Source: Bryobacterales bacterium
GTDB lineage: Bacteria; Acidobacteriota; Terriglobia; Bryobacterales; Bryobacteraceae
Length of the DNA stretch: 34,608 bases
Direction of reading: 5' to 3'
Assembly (NCBI GenBank): GCA_020847975.1
Contig: JADLBD010000270.1
Location: 1 to 34,608, forward strand
Positions 6,099-14,470 of the stretch are shown one piece after another (within the stretch, counting starts at the first letter, position 1; each line of letters begins with the position of its first letter). Below the pieces are notes generated by a model. That model had not been told where the DNA came from. It worked only from the letters and a program-made list of their open reading frames with translations, and made no database searches. The position numbers and the translations under genes were made by a program.

Positions 6099-8948
6099 TT
6101 GACTCCCCGATCCAGCCCAAAGGGTTCACTGCTCGAATGGCTGCCATCCTGGCCTGATGCCGATCAACTCCGGCAGCACGAAGATAAAGTCTTCCTCGTA
6201 TTAACATTGATCATTGGCGCCACAGTCGGTCTGGTGGTGGTCGCTTTCATTCTCCTCACCGAAAATCTCGCCTCGCGCATGTACCCGCAAAACGCTGCTG
6301 CCTGGCGCGGGCTCCTCATCCCTGTTTTCGGGTCACTCGTGGCAGGCATGCTTCTGTACCGCTACTTTCCCGACGCCCGCGGCAGCGGCATTCCCCAGAC
6401 GAAGACGGCATTGTTCATCCGTGACGGCTACATCAGCTTACGCACGGTCATCGGCAAGTTCGCGCTCTCCTCATTCACGCTGGCCAGCGGAATGTCATTA
6501 GGCCGCGAAGGGCCCTCAGTGCAGGTGGGCGCAGGCATCGCCTCCGTGTTGGGCCGGCGCCTGGGTTTGAGTACGGCCAATGTCCGCGCACTCGTTCCCA
6601 TCGGCTCCGCCGCCGCTCTGGCTGCCGCGTTCAACACCCCTATTGCCGCTGTGCTCTTCTCTCTCGAGGAAGTTTTGGGCGATCTGCACGCCCCCGTGCT
6701 CGGCTCGATTGTCCTGAGTTCGGCCACCTCCTGGATGGTACTGCACCTCCTGTTGGGAGACGAACCTCTCTTTCACGTTCCCGCCTACCAACTCGTCCAT
6801 CCCATCGAGTTCACTGTCTACGCCCTGCTCGGCGTCGCCGGCGGTCTGGTCTCCACCCTGTTCGTGAAACTGCTGCTTTGGCAGCGGAAGCATTTCCTGT
6901 CCATGCCGAAATCGACGCGCTGGTTCCAACCGGTGGCGGGCGGCTTGACGGTGGGCATCCTCAGTTGGTTCGTCCCCGACGTCCTGGGAGTCGGCTATGC
7001 GCACGTCAGCGCGGCGCTCAACGGGCAGATTGCCGTCAGTGCGATGGCCATATTGGCGTTTCTGAAAATCATCGCCACCACAAGCTGCTACTCATCCGGC
7101 AACGCCGGCGGCATCTTCGGCCCCAGCCTTTTCATCGGCGCGATGATGGGCGGAGCCGTGGGTGGAGCGGCGCACCAACTGCTCCCGGATTACACCGGCA
7201 GCATCGGAGCCTACGCCCTGGTCGGCATGGGCGCCGCGTTCGCCGGAATCGTCCGCGCTCCCCTCACCTCCGTCATCATGATCTTCGAGATCACCCGCGA
7301 CTACTCCATCATTGTGCCGCTGATGATCGCCAACATGATCAGCTATTTCATCTCGGCGCGATTGCAGGAAGAACCGGTCTACGAAGCCTTGCAGCACCAG
7401 GATGGCGTCCATCTCCCCGCCGGAGCGAGACAGAAAGAGCCTTCCCTTGTGGTCTCGGATGGAATGCGCCCTGCTTCGGACCTGCTTTGGGCCAAGGACA
7501 CGGTACGCGAAGCTCTCGATACCAGGAAGGGAGAGCAGACCGCCTGGCCCGTAGTGGATACCAACGGCTTGCGCGGCGTGCTGTCCCTCGCCCAGCTGGA
7601 ACAGGCGGCAAAGGACGGCCGTGCCGCAACACGACTCGGCGACCTGCTCGCTCCGGAGGACCCCGAAGATCCAAAAACGGCCGAGCATTTCCCCCACGTC
7701 CATCCCGACCACTCGCTCGACCTCGTCCTGCGCCGCATTGCCTCCTCCGGCATGAGCACGCTTCCCGTTGTCAGCCGGGCAAATTTACGGGAGATCGTCG
7801 GCGTCATTTCGATGAACGACGTTCTGAACGCCTACGGATTCGGCAAGCCGTCGAAAAAACCCGAGGAGCCAACGACCCCGCCCCCCGTCACCAGGCTGAC
7901 CAGAATTCTCGCTGTCGTCGTGGGCGTAGTGCTCGTGATCGTCATGATCAACTACTTCTACCGCACGCAGCGCAGCGAGCGGGCCCAGATGGCCTTCGAG
8001 GCCGGGAATGAGTTCATGCAGCAGGAGCGCTACAACGAGGCGGTCGAGCAGTACCGGGAAGCGCTTTCCATCTCCCACACCAACGAACACCGCCTGGCGC
8101 TTGCGCAGGCTCTCGTCAGGGAAGGCAGGTGGAACGAGGCGGAAATCTATTTGCGCGAACTGGTGCGCGCGAATCCGAGCAGCGGCCCCGCGAACCTCGG
8201 CCGGGCCAGGGTTGCCGCCGGACTGGGGAACATTCAGGATGCCGTAGCGTACTATCACCGCGCCATCTACGGATCCTGGCCCGCCAATGCGCAGCAGCAT
8301 CGCATGGAGACGCGCATCGAACTGGTGAACGCGCTGGCCAAAGCCGGACAAAAGAAGCAGGCCCAGGCGGAGTTGCTCGCCCTTGTCACGGAGATGCCCA
8401 ACGATCCGGATCTGCGCCACAAGGTCGGAAACATGCTGCTCGATTTCGGAATGCCCAAAGAGGCCGCCGATGTGTACCGCGCCGCCGTTCAGCACGACAA
8501 CACCGACGCCGCGGCCTTTGCCGGACTTGGCAACGCTCTCTACGCCCAAGCCGACTATACGAATGCGCAAAATGCCTACCGCAACGCTGCGCGGCTCGCC
8601 CCGGATAATGCCATCTGGGCGCGCCGCGCCGACCTCTGCGGACAGATCCTCGCTCTCGATCCGGCCGCGCGGCGCATCCCCGTTTCCGAGCGTTACAAGC
8701 GCAGCTTAAACCTGCTCGAACTCGCCCTGGCCGCGCTCGATCAGTGCGGCGCCGATCTGGCCCCGGACCAGGCGGCCCAGGCACGGAAGGAACTCGCCAG
8801 CCGCGCCAGACCGAAATCCTATGGGGACGCTACCGAGAGCAACATCTCGCTGGCCGAGCAGCTATGGGGCGCCAGAAGCGCGCAGTGCAAGGCGGCCTCC
8901 AGCGTCGATGAGCCGTTAACCAAAGTGCTGGAACTGCTCTCCAGGTAG
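6099..8948 (+). CDS. ClC-family chloride/proton transporter fused to CBS pair, membrane anchor and TPR domain
   Basis: A 949-residue fusion. Residues about 25-440 are a ClC core with GSGIPQTK, GREGP (gating Glu137), GSAAALAAAFNTPIAAVLF and GNAGGIFGPSLFIGAM. Glu191 in FSLEE matches the intracellular proton glutamate of ClC antiporters, with nearly the same spacing as in the E. coli protein, so H+/Cl- exchange is likelier than a channel. Two CBS repeats follow (about 454-580; the second ends in GVISMNDVLNAYG). An extra hydrophobic segment lies near 601-620 (ILAVVVGVVLVIVMINYFY), then TPR-like helical repeats from about 629 to 900. The start is TTG at 6099, since no suitable ATG exists before the first membrane helix; this is the weakest part of the call. 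The gene stands alone and converges on ku. Confidence 0.88.
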   Translation: MTPRSSPKGSLLEWLPSWPDADQLRQHEDKVFLVLTLIIGATVGLVVVAFILLTENLASRMYPQNAAAWRGLLIPVFGSLVAGMLLYRYFPDARGSGIPQTKTALFIRDGYISLRTVIGKFALSSFTLASGMSLGREGPSVQVGAGIASVLGRRLGLSTANVRALVPIGSAAALAAAFNTPIAAVLFSLEEVLGDLHAPVLGSIVLSSATSWMVLHLLLGDEPLFHVPAYQLVHPIEFTVYALLGVAGGLVSTLFVKLLLWQRKHFLSMPKSTRWFQPVAGGLTVGILSWFVPDVLGVGYAHVSAALNGQIAVSAMAILAFLKIIATTSCYSSGNAGGIFGPSLFIGAMMGGAVGGAAHQLLPDYTGSIGAYALVGMGAAFAGIVRAPLTSVIMIFEITRDYSIIVPLMIANMISYFISARLQEEPVYEALQHQDGVHLPAGARQKEPSLVVSDGMRPASDLLWAKDTVREALDTRKGEQTAWPVVDTNGLRGVLSLAQLEQAAKDGRAATRLGDLLAPEDPEDPKTAEHFPHVHPDHSLDLVLRRIASSGMSTLPVVSRANLREIVGVISMNDVLNAYGFGKPSKKPEEPTTPPPVTRLTRILAVVVGVVLVIVMINYFYRTQRSERAQMAFEAGNEFMQQERYNEAVEQYREALSISHTNEHRLALAQALVREGRWNEAEIYLRELVRANPSSGPANLGRARVAAGLGNIQDAVAYYHRAIYGSWPANAQQHRMETRIELVNALAKAGQKKQAQAELLALVTEMPNDPDLRHKVGNMLLDFGMPKEAADVYRAAVQHDNTDAAAFAGLGNALYAQADYTNAQNAYRNAARLAPDNAIWARRADLCGQILALDPAARRIPVSERYKRSLNLLELALAALDQCGADLAPDQAAQARKELASRARPKSYGDATESNISLAEQLWGARSAQCKAASSVDEPLTKVLELLSR

Positions 8949-8954
8949 CGTGCG

Positions 8955-9779
8955 TTACGCGCTCCCGGCGCGCCGCACCTTCGGCTTCTCCTCCTCCACC
9001 GCCGTCTCCGCCGGCTTCTTCAGCGCCGCCAGGCTCGCCTTCAACGCGTCCATGATGTCGATCACCTTCACCTGCTGTGCCTCCGCCGGAGCCACCACTT
9101 CCTGCCCCGCGATCTTCGCCTCGATCATCGCCCGCAGGTTCTCCCGATAGTTGTCCTTATATTTCGATGGCTCGAACTTCGCCGCCAGCCCTTCCACCAG
9201 CATCATCGCCATCCCCAGTTCCTTCTCTTTCACCGTGGAGGAATCCGTGCGAAACGCTTCCGTCTTGCGGATCTCGTCCTCGAAGTACATCGTGTGCAGG
9301 GTAATGCCCTGCGCCGAGGGACGCAAAATCACGATATGCTCGCGGTTGTGCATGGCAATCTTCGCCACCGCGACATATCCGCTCCGCTTCAGAGATTCAA
9401 ACAGCAGCGCGTACGGCTTCTCGCCGGCTTCCTCCGGAGCCATGTAATAGGAACTCTCGTAATAAATCGGATCGACTTCCTGTTCCCTGACGAATTCGAG
9501 AATCTCCATCACCTTCGCGGTTTTCGGAGCCATCTTCTTGATTTCTTCGTCCTCCACCACCACGTAGCGATCCTTCTCGTACTCGTAGCCCTTCACAATC
9601 TCGCTACGGGAAATCTCTCTATCCTCCGCCGCGCAAAATATCTTCAACTTCACACGTGAATGATCGTGTTTGTGCAACTGGTTAAAGCTGATCGTCTCCG
9701 CCCGCGCCGCTGTGAACAGCTTGACAGGAAGAGAAACAAGGCCGAATGTGAGATGACCTTTCCAGACGGTAGCAGCCAT
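8955..9779 (-). CDS. ku: Ku protein (non-homologous end joining)
   Basis: Bacterial Ku binds DNA double-strand ends as a homodimer ring and recruits ligase LigD. The 274-residue protein begins MAATVWKGHLTFGLVSLPVK, the hallmark opening of bacterial Ku, and retains FNQLHKHDHSRVK, KGYEYEKDRYVVVEDEEI, YYESSYYMAPEE and the region LRPSAQGITLHTMYFEDEIR. The C-terminus is a Lys/Glu-rich tail after a helix with VIDIMDALKASLAALK, the segment that contacts LigD in the family. The start is ATG at 9779, supported by GGAGG five bases upstream on the minus strand; a longer open frame continues beyond it but is antisense to the neighbouring gene. No ligD is visible in the window. It is divergent from the enolase-superfamily gene with an 84-bp gap. 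Confidence 0.96.
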   Translation of the reverse strand: MAATVWKGHLTFGLVSLPVKLFTAARAETISFNQLHKHDHSRVKLKIFCAAEDREISRSEIVKGYEYEKDRYVVVEDEEIKKMAPKTAKVMEILEFVREQEVDPIYYESSYYMAPEEAGEKPYALLFESLKRSGYVAVAKIAMHNREHIVILRPSAQGITLHTMYFEDEIRKTEAFRTDSSTVKEKELGMAMMLVEGLAAKFEPSKYKDNYRENLRAMIEAKIAGQEVVAPAEAQQVKVIDIMDALKASLAALKKPAETAVEEEKPKVRRAGSA

Positions 9780-9851
9780 TGAACCTCCGGGAATTCGCCT
9801 CCCTCCATCATACCGGCCGACGCTACAGAGAACTACAGGGGACAATCCCGA

Positions 9852-9857
9852 TATAAT
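9852..9857 (+). promoter_or_regulatory. -10 promoter element for a probably leaderless transcript
   Basis: A perfect TATAAT lies six bases before the ATG at 9864, so a transcript starting at the usual distance would begin at or next to the start codon. No Shine-Dalgarno precedes that ATG. The -35 region (about 9829-9834) is weak. Leaderless mRNA is the simplest reading, but this is inference from spacing. Confidence 0.55.
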
Positions 9858-9863
9858 GCGACC

Positions 9864-11240
9864 ATGAAATGGACTCAGAAGCTGTTCCAACGCCGGCATC
9901 GCTCTCTTTCCCGCCGCCGCTTTCTCGGCGCCACTACGGGAGTTATGGCCGCATCCACTTTTTGGGCCGATCAGGATCTGGAAGCCGCCATGCAGCGTGT
10001 GAACACGAACTCCAAACCTTCCGACCTCAAGATTACGGACCTTCGCGTCGCCACCGTGGCCCGCGCCCCAATGACCTGTCCCCTGATCCGCATCGACACG
10101 AACCAGGGAATCTACGGACTCGGCGAAGTCCGCGATGGCGCCAGCAAAAACTACGCGCTGATTCTCAAGAGCAGGCTGCTCGGTGAGAACCCCTGCAACG
10201 TGGACAAAATCTTCCGCAAGATCAAGCAGTTCGGCGGCCACGCCCGCCAGGGCGGCGGTGTCTGCGGCGTCGAAATGGCTCTCTGGGACATCGCCGGCAA
10301 GGCCTACAACGTCCCCGTCCATCAATTCCTCGGCGGCAAATTCCGCGACCGCGTGCGCTGCTACGCCGACACCACTGAGTCCCACGATCCGCAGGTTTTC
10401 GGCAACCGGCTCAAAGCCCGCATGCAGGAAAAAGGATTCACCTGGCTCAAGATGGATCTCGGCGTGGACCTCGTCGCCGACAAGCCGGGCATGCTCACTC
10501 GCCCCGTCGGCGCCGACGAGCGGCAGTTCGCCCGCACCCAGCACATGTTCACGGGAATGGAACTCACCGAGAAAGGCATCGCCACCATGTCCGAATTCGT
10601 CGGTCAGGTCCGTGAAATCATCGGCATGGACGTACCGCTCGCCGCCGATCACTTCGGCCACATCGGATTGAACTCCTGCATCCGCCTCGGCAAGGCGCTC
10701 GAAAAGCACAACATGGCCTGGCTCGAGGATATGATCCCCTGGCAATACCCCGAACTCATGCGCAAAATAACGGACTCCGTCGACATCCCCATCCTCACCG
10801 GCGAAGACATCTACCTCAAGGAAGACTTCATCAAACTAGCCAGCATGCACGCCGTCGACATCGTCCATCCCGACCTCGCCACTTCCGGCGGCATCCTGGA
10901 AACGAAGAAAATCGGCGATGCCTGTATGGAACACGGTGTCGCCATGGCCATGCACTTCGCCGGCACTCCCATCAGCTTCATGGCCAACGTACACTGCGCC
11001 GCGGCCACCGAGAACTTCCTTGCCCTCGAGCACCACTCCGTCGACGTTCCCTGGTGGGAAGACCTCGTACACGGAGACAAGCCCCTGTTCGACAAAGGGT
11101 TCGCGAAGGTGCCGGACAAGCCGGGCCTCGGCATCACCTTGAACGACGAAGTGGTCAAGCAGCACCTTGCCGAACCGGGTTACTTCGAGCCTACTCCGCA
11201 GTGGGACAAGGACCGCGTCAACGACCGCCTCTGGTCGTAA
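9864..11240 (+). CDS. Tat-exported enolase-superfamily enzyme (mandelate racemase/muconate lactonizing family)
   Basis: A 458-residue metal-dependent enzyme that should abstract a proton alpha to a carboxylate; family members are acid-sugar dehydratases, racemases or cycloisomerases. A twin-arginine signal is at residues 16-35 (SRRRFLGATTGVMAAS), so the folded enzyme is exported. The barrel holds the Lys/Asp motif K196-M-D198 (WLKMDLG), metal ligands Asp262 (AADHFG), Glu288 (WLEDM) and Glu314 (TGEDIY), and the likely second catalytic base His364 (AMHFAG). This residue set fits an acid-sugar dehydratase-like member; the substrate is not readable. A TATAAT six bases before the ATG suggests a leaderless transcript. 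Related Tat-exported TIM-barrel enzymes are frequent in soil Acidobacteria, which is background knowledge and not shown here. Confidence 0.88.
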   Translation: MKWTQKLFQRRHRSLSRRRFLGATTGVMAASTFWADQDLEAAMQRVNTNSKPSDLKITDLRVATVARAPMTCPLIRIDTNQGIYGLGEVRDGASKNYALILKSRLLGENPCNVDKIFRKIKQFGGHARQGGGVCGVEMALWDIAGKAYNVPVHQFLGGKFRDRVRCYADTTESHDPQVFGNRLKARMQEKGFTWLKMDLGVDLVADKPGMLTRPVGADERQFARTQHMFTGMELTEKGIATMSEFVGQVREIIGMDVPLAADHFGHIGLNSCIRLGKALEKHNMAWLEDMIPWQYPELMRKITDSVDIPILTGEDIYLKEDFIKLASMHAVDIVHPDLATSGGILETKKIGDACMEHGVAMAMHFAGTPISFMANVHCAAATENFLALEHHSVDVPWWEDLVHGDKPLFDKGFAKVPDKPGLGITLNDEVVKQHLAEPGYFEPTPQWDKDRVNDRLWS

Positions 11241-11285
11241 TCCAAATCCGCGGAAGGACAGAGCCGGCCGTGCGACGATAGAGAG

Positions 11286-11873
11286 ATGTCCGACCGGCTC
11301 ACCCTTTCCTGCTGGATCCGCGGGTTTCAGCCGCTCTCGATGCTTACTCATTGGGAGCGCCTGCTGCGCATGTTCCCTTACTCCAGGTTGGGAGATCGCT
11401 TCACCACTTGCCGCATCTACGCCGTGGAACTGAGCGAACCCGTTCTCTTCGAAAATGCCTATCGCCCCCCCTTTGATCCGGGCGAAGCGATGCGCATGGC
11501 CCGCGATTATCAGCACGAGGACAGCGCCTACCAGGTGGAAGCCTACTGGGACCTGATCCACAAAGACGCGGATTGGGCGTTAGGCCCCGTCCCCGTCTCC
11601 CTGTGGTGTTTCGGTCCCGGCTTCGTCAACGAAACCGGTGACCATCTCCGCATCGAGTTTGGCCCGGAGGATGTGTTCCTTCCGGTTCCCGGAGATGACA
11701 CCAGCCTGCGAGCCTCCCAAACCAATCTCCGCAGCCTCACACGCCTTGTTCAGGAAATCGGACAGAATCTCCCCGTCGATCGTCTGCATCTGTGGTCGGA
11801 ATCCGGCGCGAACTTCGCTGAAAAGCTGGAGCGCGCCGTCGCCGGAGGCGGCAGCGGCCTAGCGCTGCAGTAA
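11286..11873 (+). CDS. Conserved-looking protein of unknown function
   Basis: A 195-residue protein I do not recognise. No signal peptide or membrane segment is seen. It is rich in aromatic and acidic residues (for example YQVEAYWDLIHKDADW and PVSLWCFGPGFVNETGD), and has a mixed alpha/beta look with a segment EFGPEDVFLPV. The reading frame shows the same strong third-position G/C bias as the flanking genes, and GAGAG precedes the ATG, so it is very likely a real gene. It starts 45 bp after the enolase-superfamily gene and may share its transcript. Its last 15 bases overlap the end of the convergent receiver-domain gene. The shape suggests a cytoplasmic protein; no function is proposed. Confidence 0.75.
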   Translation: MSDRLTLSCWIRGFQPLSMLTHWERLLRMFPYSRLGDRFTTCRIYAVELSEPVLFENAYRPPFDPGEAMRMARDYQHEDSAYQVEAYWDLIHKDADWALGPVPVSLWCFGPGFVNETGDHLRIEFGPEDVFLPVPGDDTSLRASQTNLRSLTRLVQEIGQNLPVDRLHLWSESGANFAEKLERAVAGGGSGLALQ

Positions 11874-12224
11874 CTCCGCCACTGCTTCCAGAAGCATATT
11901 TGGCAGGTACGGCTTTTGTAGAAACGCAACCCGCGCTGTGGGAGGAAGCCCCAGGTTGTCGACGTCCATCAGGCTCCCGCTCGAAACCAGGATGCGCAAG
12001 TCCGGGCAGAGCCCCACGACGCCGGAGAGCAGTTCCATCCCTCCCATGTCCGGCAGCCAGTGGTCGAGCACCGCTACGTCAAAGGGATTTCGGGCCTGAT
12101 CAATGGCCGCCAACCCCTCGCGCCCCGTCGAGCGGCACACTACCTCATGCCCTTGACGCCTCAGATAAGTCTCCATCAACTTCAACAACGGAGCTTCATC
12201 ATCCACCACCAGAATCCGTGACAT
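11859..12224 (-). CDS. Stand-alone response-regulator receiver domain
   Basis: A 121-residue CheY-like protein with only a receiver domain. The acidic pocket is D8-D9 (ILVVDDE), the phospho-acceptor is Asp54 (AVLDHWLPDMGG), the switch Ser is at 81-82 (LVSSGS) and the conserved Lys is 104 (FLQKPY). There is no output domain, so it must signal by protein contact. It lies 10 bp downstream of the outer-membrane barrel gene on the same strand and is probably co-transcribed with it. No histidine kinase is found in the window. The 3' end overlaps the convergent unknown gene by 15 bp. The last helix is short but complete (LLEAVAELLQR). Confidence 0.93.
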   Translation of the reverse strand: MSRILVVDDEAPLLKLMETYLRRQGHEVVCRSTGREGLAAIDQARNPFDVAVLDHWLPDMGGMELLSGVVGLCPDLRILVSSGSLMDVDNLGLPPTARVAFLQKPYLPNMLLEAVAELLQR

Positions 12225-12234
12225 CTTCTTCGAG

Positions 12235-13560
12235 TTAACGGAAAGAGACGGGAATTGCCCCGGGACTGTATGTGATGCCCGCCGTTGCCCGGCTCCCCAC
12301 CCGCCGAAACGAGGAAGTGGTGACGTTCAGACGGCGCACATCCACGTTCGCGCTGAAGCTGAGGTCCCGCCAAAAGCGGTAGTTGAACGCGGCCCCGCCG
12401 CCAAAGCTGGCAAACGTCCCGCTATAACTCCCAAACCCTGAGGTCTTGTAATAGCTTGCGGTGCCGGAAGCCGACCACCGGTCGTTGCTGTTGTACGTGT
12501 AACTGGCGCTCGCATTCTCCCCCCGGCTCAACAGAAGTACGCCGTTTCCCGGACTCGCTCCGCGGTTATACGAAAATGAAACGTTGTTGTGCCGCGACCG
12601 GCGATCAATCATTACCTGTATGACGGGCGAGTAGTTGATGGCATTGAAAGCCTCCCGCCCGGTGGTCTGGCCGAGCAACTCCTGGATCACCGGATCCAGC
12701 GTCACCTGCCGGACAGCCGCAAAGTCGGACTTCATCCCTCCTCCACTCAAGGTGACCGTCCAATAGCGGTTCAGTATCCGTCGAAGCGCCACGTTGACAG
12801 AGTTCACGTCGGCCTCTCCGAAAACTCTCGGGTAGTCCACGTGGAAATATTGGTAGGTCACCCCCACCACCGTGCGGCGCGTCACCTGCCGTGAGAATTC
12901 GCTGAAAGCCCTCTGTCCGTTCACTCCCACCAGCACCTTCGATTGCCGCCGGACAGCGAACCCCGATCCACCGACGTTCAGAGAATTGCGAGCACCGATC
13001 TGAATCGTATAGGCGCCCATCGCTTCCAGGAAATACGATCGGTTGTTGAACACATCGTTGATCGGCACTCCAAGCAGGAAAGGATCGAGCGTTCCATAGC
13101 TGAACACACCTCCCACCGGAAGAGTGCTCGTTCCCGCCACAATCTTAAGGATGGCTCCCGTACGCCGTGTGATCTGGGTTCCGTAATCCAGGCTCAGCAT
13201 ATGGTCGCTGCCGTCATAATAGGTCTTCGAACTGTAATGACGGTAACTGCCCTGATAATCCAACCCCAACCGCGATTTCTTCCAATCCCGCGTCCCGTAC
13301 GCCCCTACGTTCGCCTCGACGCCGAAGAGCGTCCCGGGGTCGGTGATCTTGCCGTCCTGGTCCAACCCGACACCGATAAACCCATCGTCAACCACGCCGC
13401 GGACCGTCCCATACACACGAATGTTGGTCGGCTCCCCGCCTCGCGCGCCGGCGCCCCGCGCGCCGCGGCTCGAAACCGCCGGCCCCCCATACCCCGGGGT
13501 GGAAATCTGCCCTTGCATCACGCCCCCGACTATCAGCGCCAGGATGATCGTTAAAAACAA
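12235..13560 (-). CDS. Outer-membrane beta-barrel protein, family not recognised
   Basis: A 441-residue exported protein. The start is TTG at 13560, with GGGGGA five bases upstream, giving a signal-like N-terminus (MFLTIILALIVGGVMQGQ). After a Gly/Ala/Arg-rich linker (residues about 25-45) the rest alternates polar and hydrophobic residues as in transmembrane beta strands: RLGLDYQGSYRHYSSKTYY, ASYTYNSNDRWSASGTASYY, FNYRFWRDLSFSANVDVRRL. It ends in a strand finishing with Phe-Arg rather than the canonical terminal Phe. About 16-20 strands are plausible. It is upstream of a lone receiver gene and downstream (287 bp) of the CGNR regulator gene, all on the minus strand. A strong stem-loop lies in its leader at 13594-13631. 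Role could be a porin or export channel; nothing more specific is supported. Confidence 0.8.
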   Translation of the reverse strand: MFLTIILALIVGGVMQGQISTPGYGGPAVSSRGARGAGARGGEPTNIRVYGTVRGVVDDGFIGVGLDQDGKITDPGTLFGVEANVGAYGTRDWKKSRLGLDYQGSYRHYSSKTYYDGSDHMLSLDYGTQITRRTGAILKIVAGTSTLPVGGVFSYGTLDPFLLGVPINDVFNNRSYFLEAMGAYTIQIGARNSLNVGGSGFAVRRQSKVLVGVNGQRAFSEFSRQVTRRTVVGVTYQYFHVDYPRVFGEADVNSVNVALRRILNRYWTVTLSGGGMKSDFAAVRQVTLDPVIQELLGQTTGREAFNAINYSPVIQVMIDRRSRHNNVSFSYNRGASPGNGVLLLSRGENASASYTYNSNDRWSASGTASYYKTSGFGSYSGTFASFGGGAAFNYRFWRDLSFSANVDVRRLNVTTSSFRRVGSRATAGITYSPGAIPVSFR

Positions 13561-13593
13561 GTTAGTCCCCCACTGTTTCCACCAAGATGGACG

Positions 13594-13631
13594 CCCACCG
13601 CAACCTGTATAGCAGTCTGACAGGCGGTGGG
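13594..13631 (-). promoter_or_regulatory. Stem-loop in the leader of the beta-barrel gene
   Basis: CCCACCGC (13594-13601) and GCGGTGGG (13624-13631) are perfect inverted repeats, and inside them CTGT/ACAG adds a second stem separated by a three-base bulge. The structure ends 33 bases before the TTG start of the barrel gene on the minus strand. It is not followed by a T-run, so it is not a classical terminator. It could be a regulatory leader hairpin or a protein-binding site. The surrounding 13561-13847 region contains no convincing gene. Confidence 0.45.
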
Positions 13632-13847
13632 AACCAAAGTCAAGGAGGGTAAAGGCTTAGGATCCGTGCCATGATCTCTCTGCGCGTTTTCCCGCGCACC
13701 ATCGCGATGAATGTCTGTTGCCGCCCTCCTTGGCATCGCCGAACGTCCGTCAAACGCCAGGCGCAAGCTACGAAGAGCCACGTCCCACGCACTGCATTTT
13801 GCACCAGGAGGGAATGAGGACCATGCGCCATTCCCTTCTCCGTTCCA

Positions 13848-14414
13848 CTAAGCCTGCGTGATGCGCCGGCGCCAATGTGCGGCCGCCTTCGCCCGGTTCC
13901 CGCACACCGCCATGGAGCACCATCGCCGCCGTCCACTCTTATCCTGAAAATACAGAATGCACGCCGGATTGCCGCATTTCCTCACTCCGGCACTCGCCCC
14001 TTCCACAACCAGTTGCGCCGCTGCCTGCGCCACCGGCAGCAGCAGGCCTGCCGCGTCCTCGTGGATTTGCACACGCTCCAACCGCCATCCTTTCTTTTCG
14101 GGAGCCAACCTCGGAAACGCCGCCTCCATCTTCAGCACGAGGTTGATCCACTCCACCCGCACAGCGTCCGCCACCTTCCCACTGGCAAGGCGCTCCAGAA
14201 TTGAGCGCAAATCGGCTCTCAGTTTCATCGCCAGCGGCAAAACACCCCGGGCCTCCGGCGTTCCGCGCCCCGCTCCAAGAAACGCCGCCAGATCCTCCCA
14301 ACTACCGATCGCTCCATTGGCGTCCCCACCCGGGTCAACCACAGTATTGGCAAAGTCGATGGCTAGGTTGTTCCCTATGAGGAAAAACCGTGCAGGCTTC
14401 CGCAATGCGCCCAT
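13848..14414 (-). CDS. CGNR zinc-finger transcriptional regulator (ABATE domain)
   Basis: A 188-residue regulator. The N-terminal ABATE/stress domain spans about 1-135 (LAIDFANTVVDPGGD is its typical opening). The C-terminal CGNR zinc finger runs from about 144 to 183, with Cys147, Cys152, Cys166 and Cys171, the last one in the CGNR tetrad (171-174). Such proteins are thought to bind DNA through the zinc finger and sense an unknown ligand or stress. The gene is divergent from the hydrolase-MOSC pair. TAAAAT lies six bases before its ATG on the minus strand, suggesting a leaderless transcript, and an inverted repeat sits in the shared intergenic region. A role as repressor of the hydrolase pair and of itself is inferred from that layout. 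Confidence 0.92.
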   Translation of the reverse strand: MGALRKPARFFLIGNNLAIDFANTVVDPGGDANGAIGSWEDLAAFLGAGRGTPEARGVLPLAMKLRADLRSILERLASGKVADAVRVEWINLVLKMEAAFPRLAPEKKGWRLERVQIHEDAAGLLLPVAQAAAQLVVEGASAGVRKCGNPACILYFQDKSGRRRWCSMAVCGNRAKAAAHWRRRITQA

Positions 14415-14420
14415 GAAAAT

Positions 14421-14460
14421 ATTTTACACTAACCTGAATCCAACACAGTATGCGGTTAGT
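14421..14460. promoter_or_regulatory. Divergent promoter with inverted-repeat operator candidate
   Basis: ACTAACC (14428-14434) and GGTTAGT (14454-14460) form a perfect 7-bp inverted repeat 19 bases apart. On the plus strand the left arm abuts a TTTACA -35-like box (14423-14428), with CAGTAT at 14446-14451 as a possible -10, and the right arm covers the expected start of hydrolase transcription. On the minus strand TAAAAT (14426-14421) is a good -10 for the CGNR gene. Occupation of the repeat could block both promoters. Promoter strength and regulator identity are inference. Confidence 0.5.
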
Positions 14461-14470
14461 CTACTCAGGC

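Noticed and set aside
9780..10745. Long N-terminal extension of the Ku frame on the minus strand
   Set aside because: It is antisense to the enolase-superfamily gene. The canonical Ku opening MAATVWKG and its ribosome site mark the true start at 9779.
13551..13847. Possible small genes or a riboswitch in the gap before the barrel gene
   Set aside because: Open frames there lack ribosome sites and codon bias, and the stem-loop does not match any riboswitch consensus I know.
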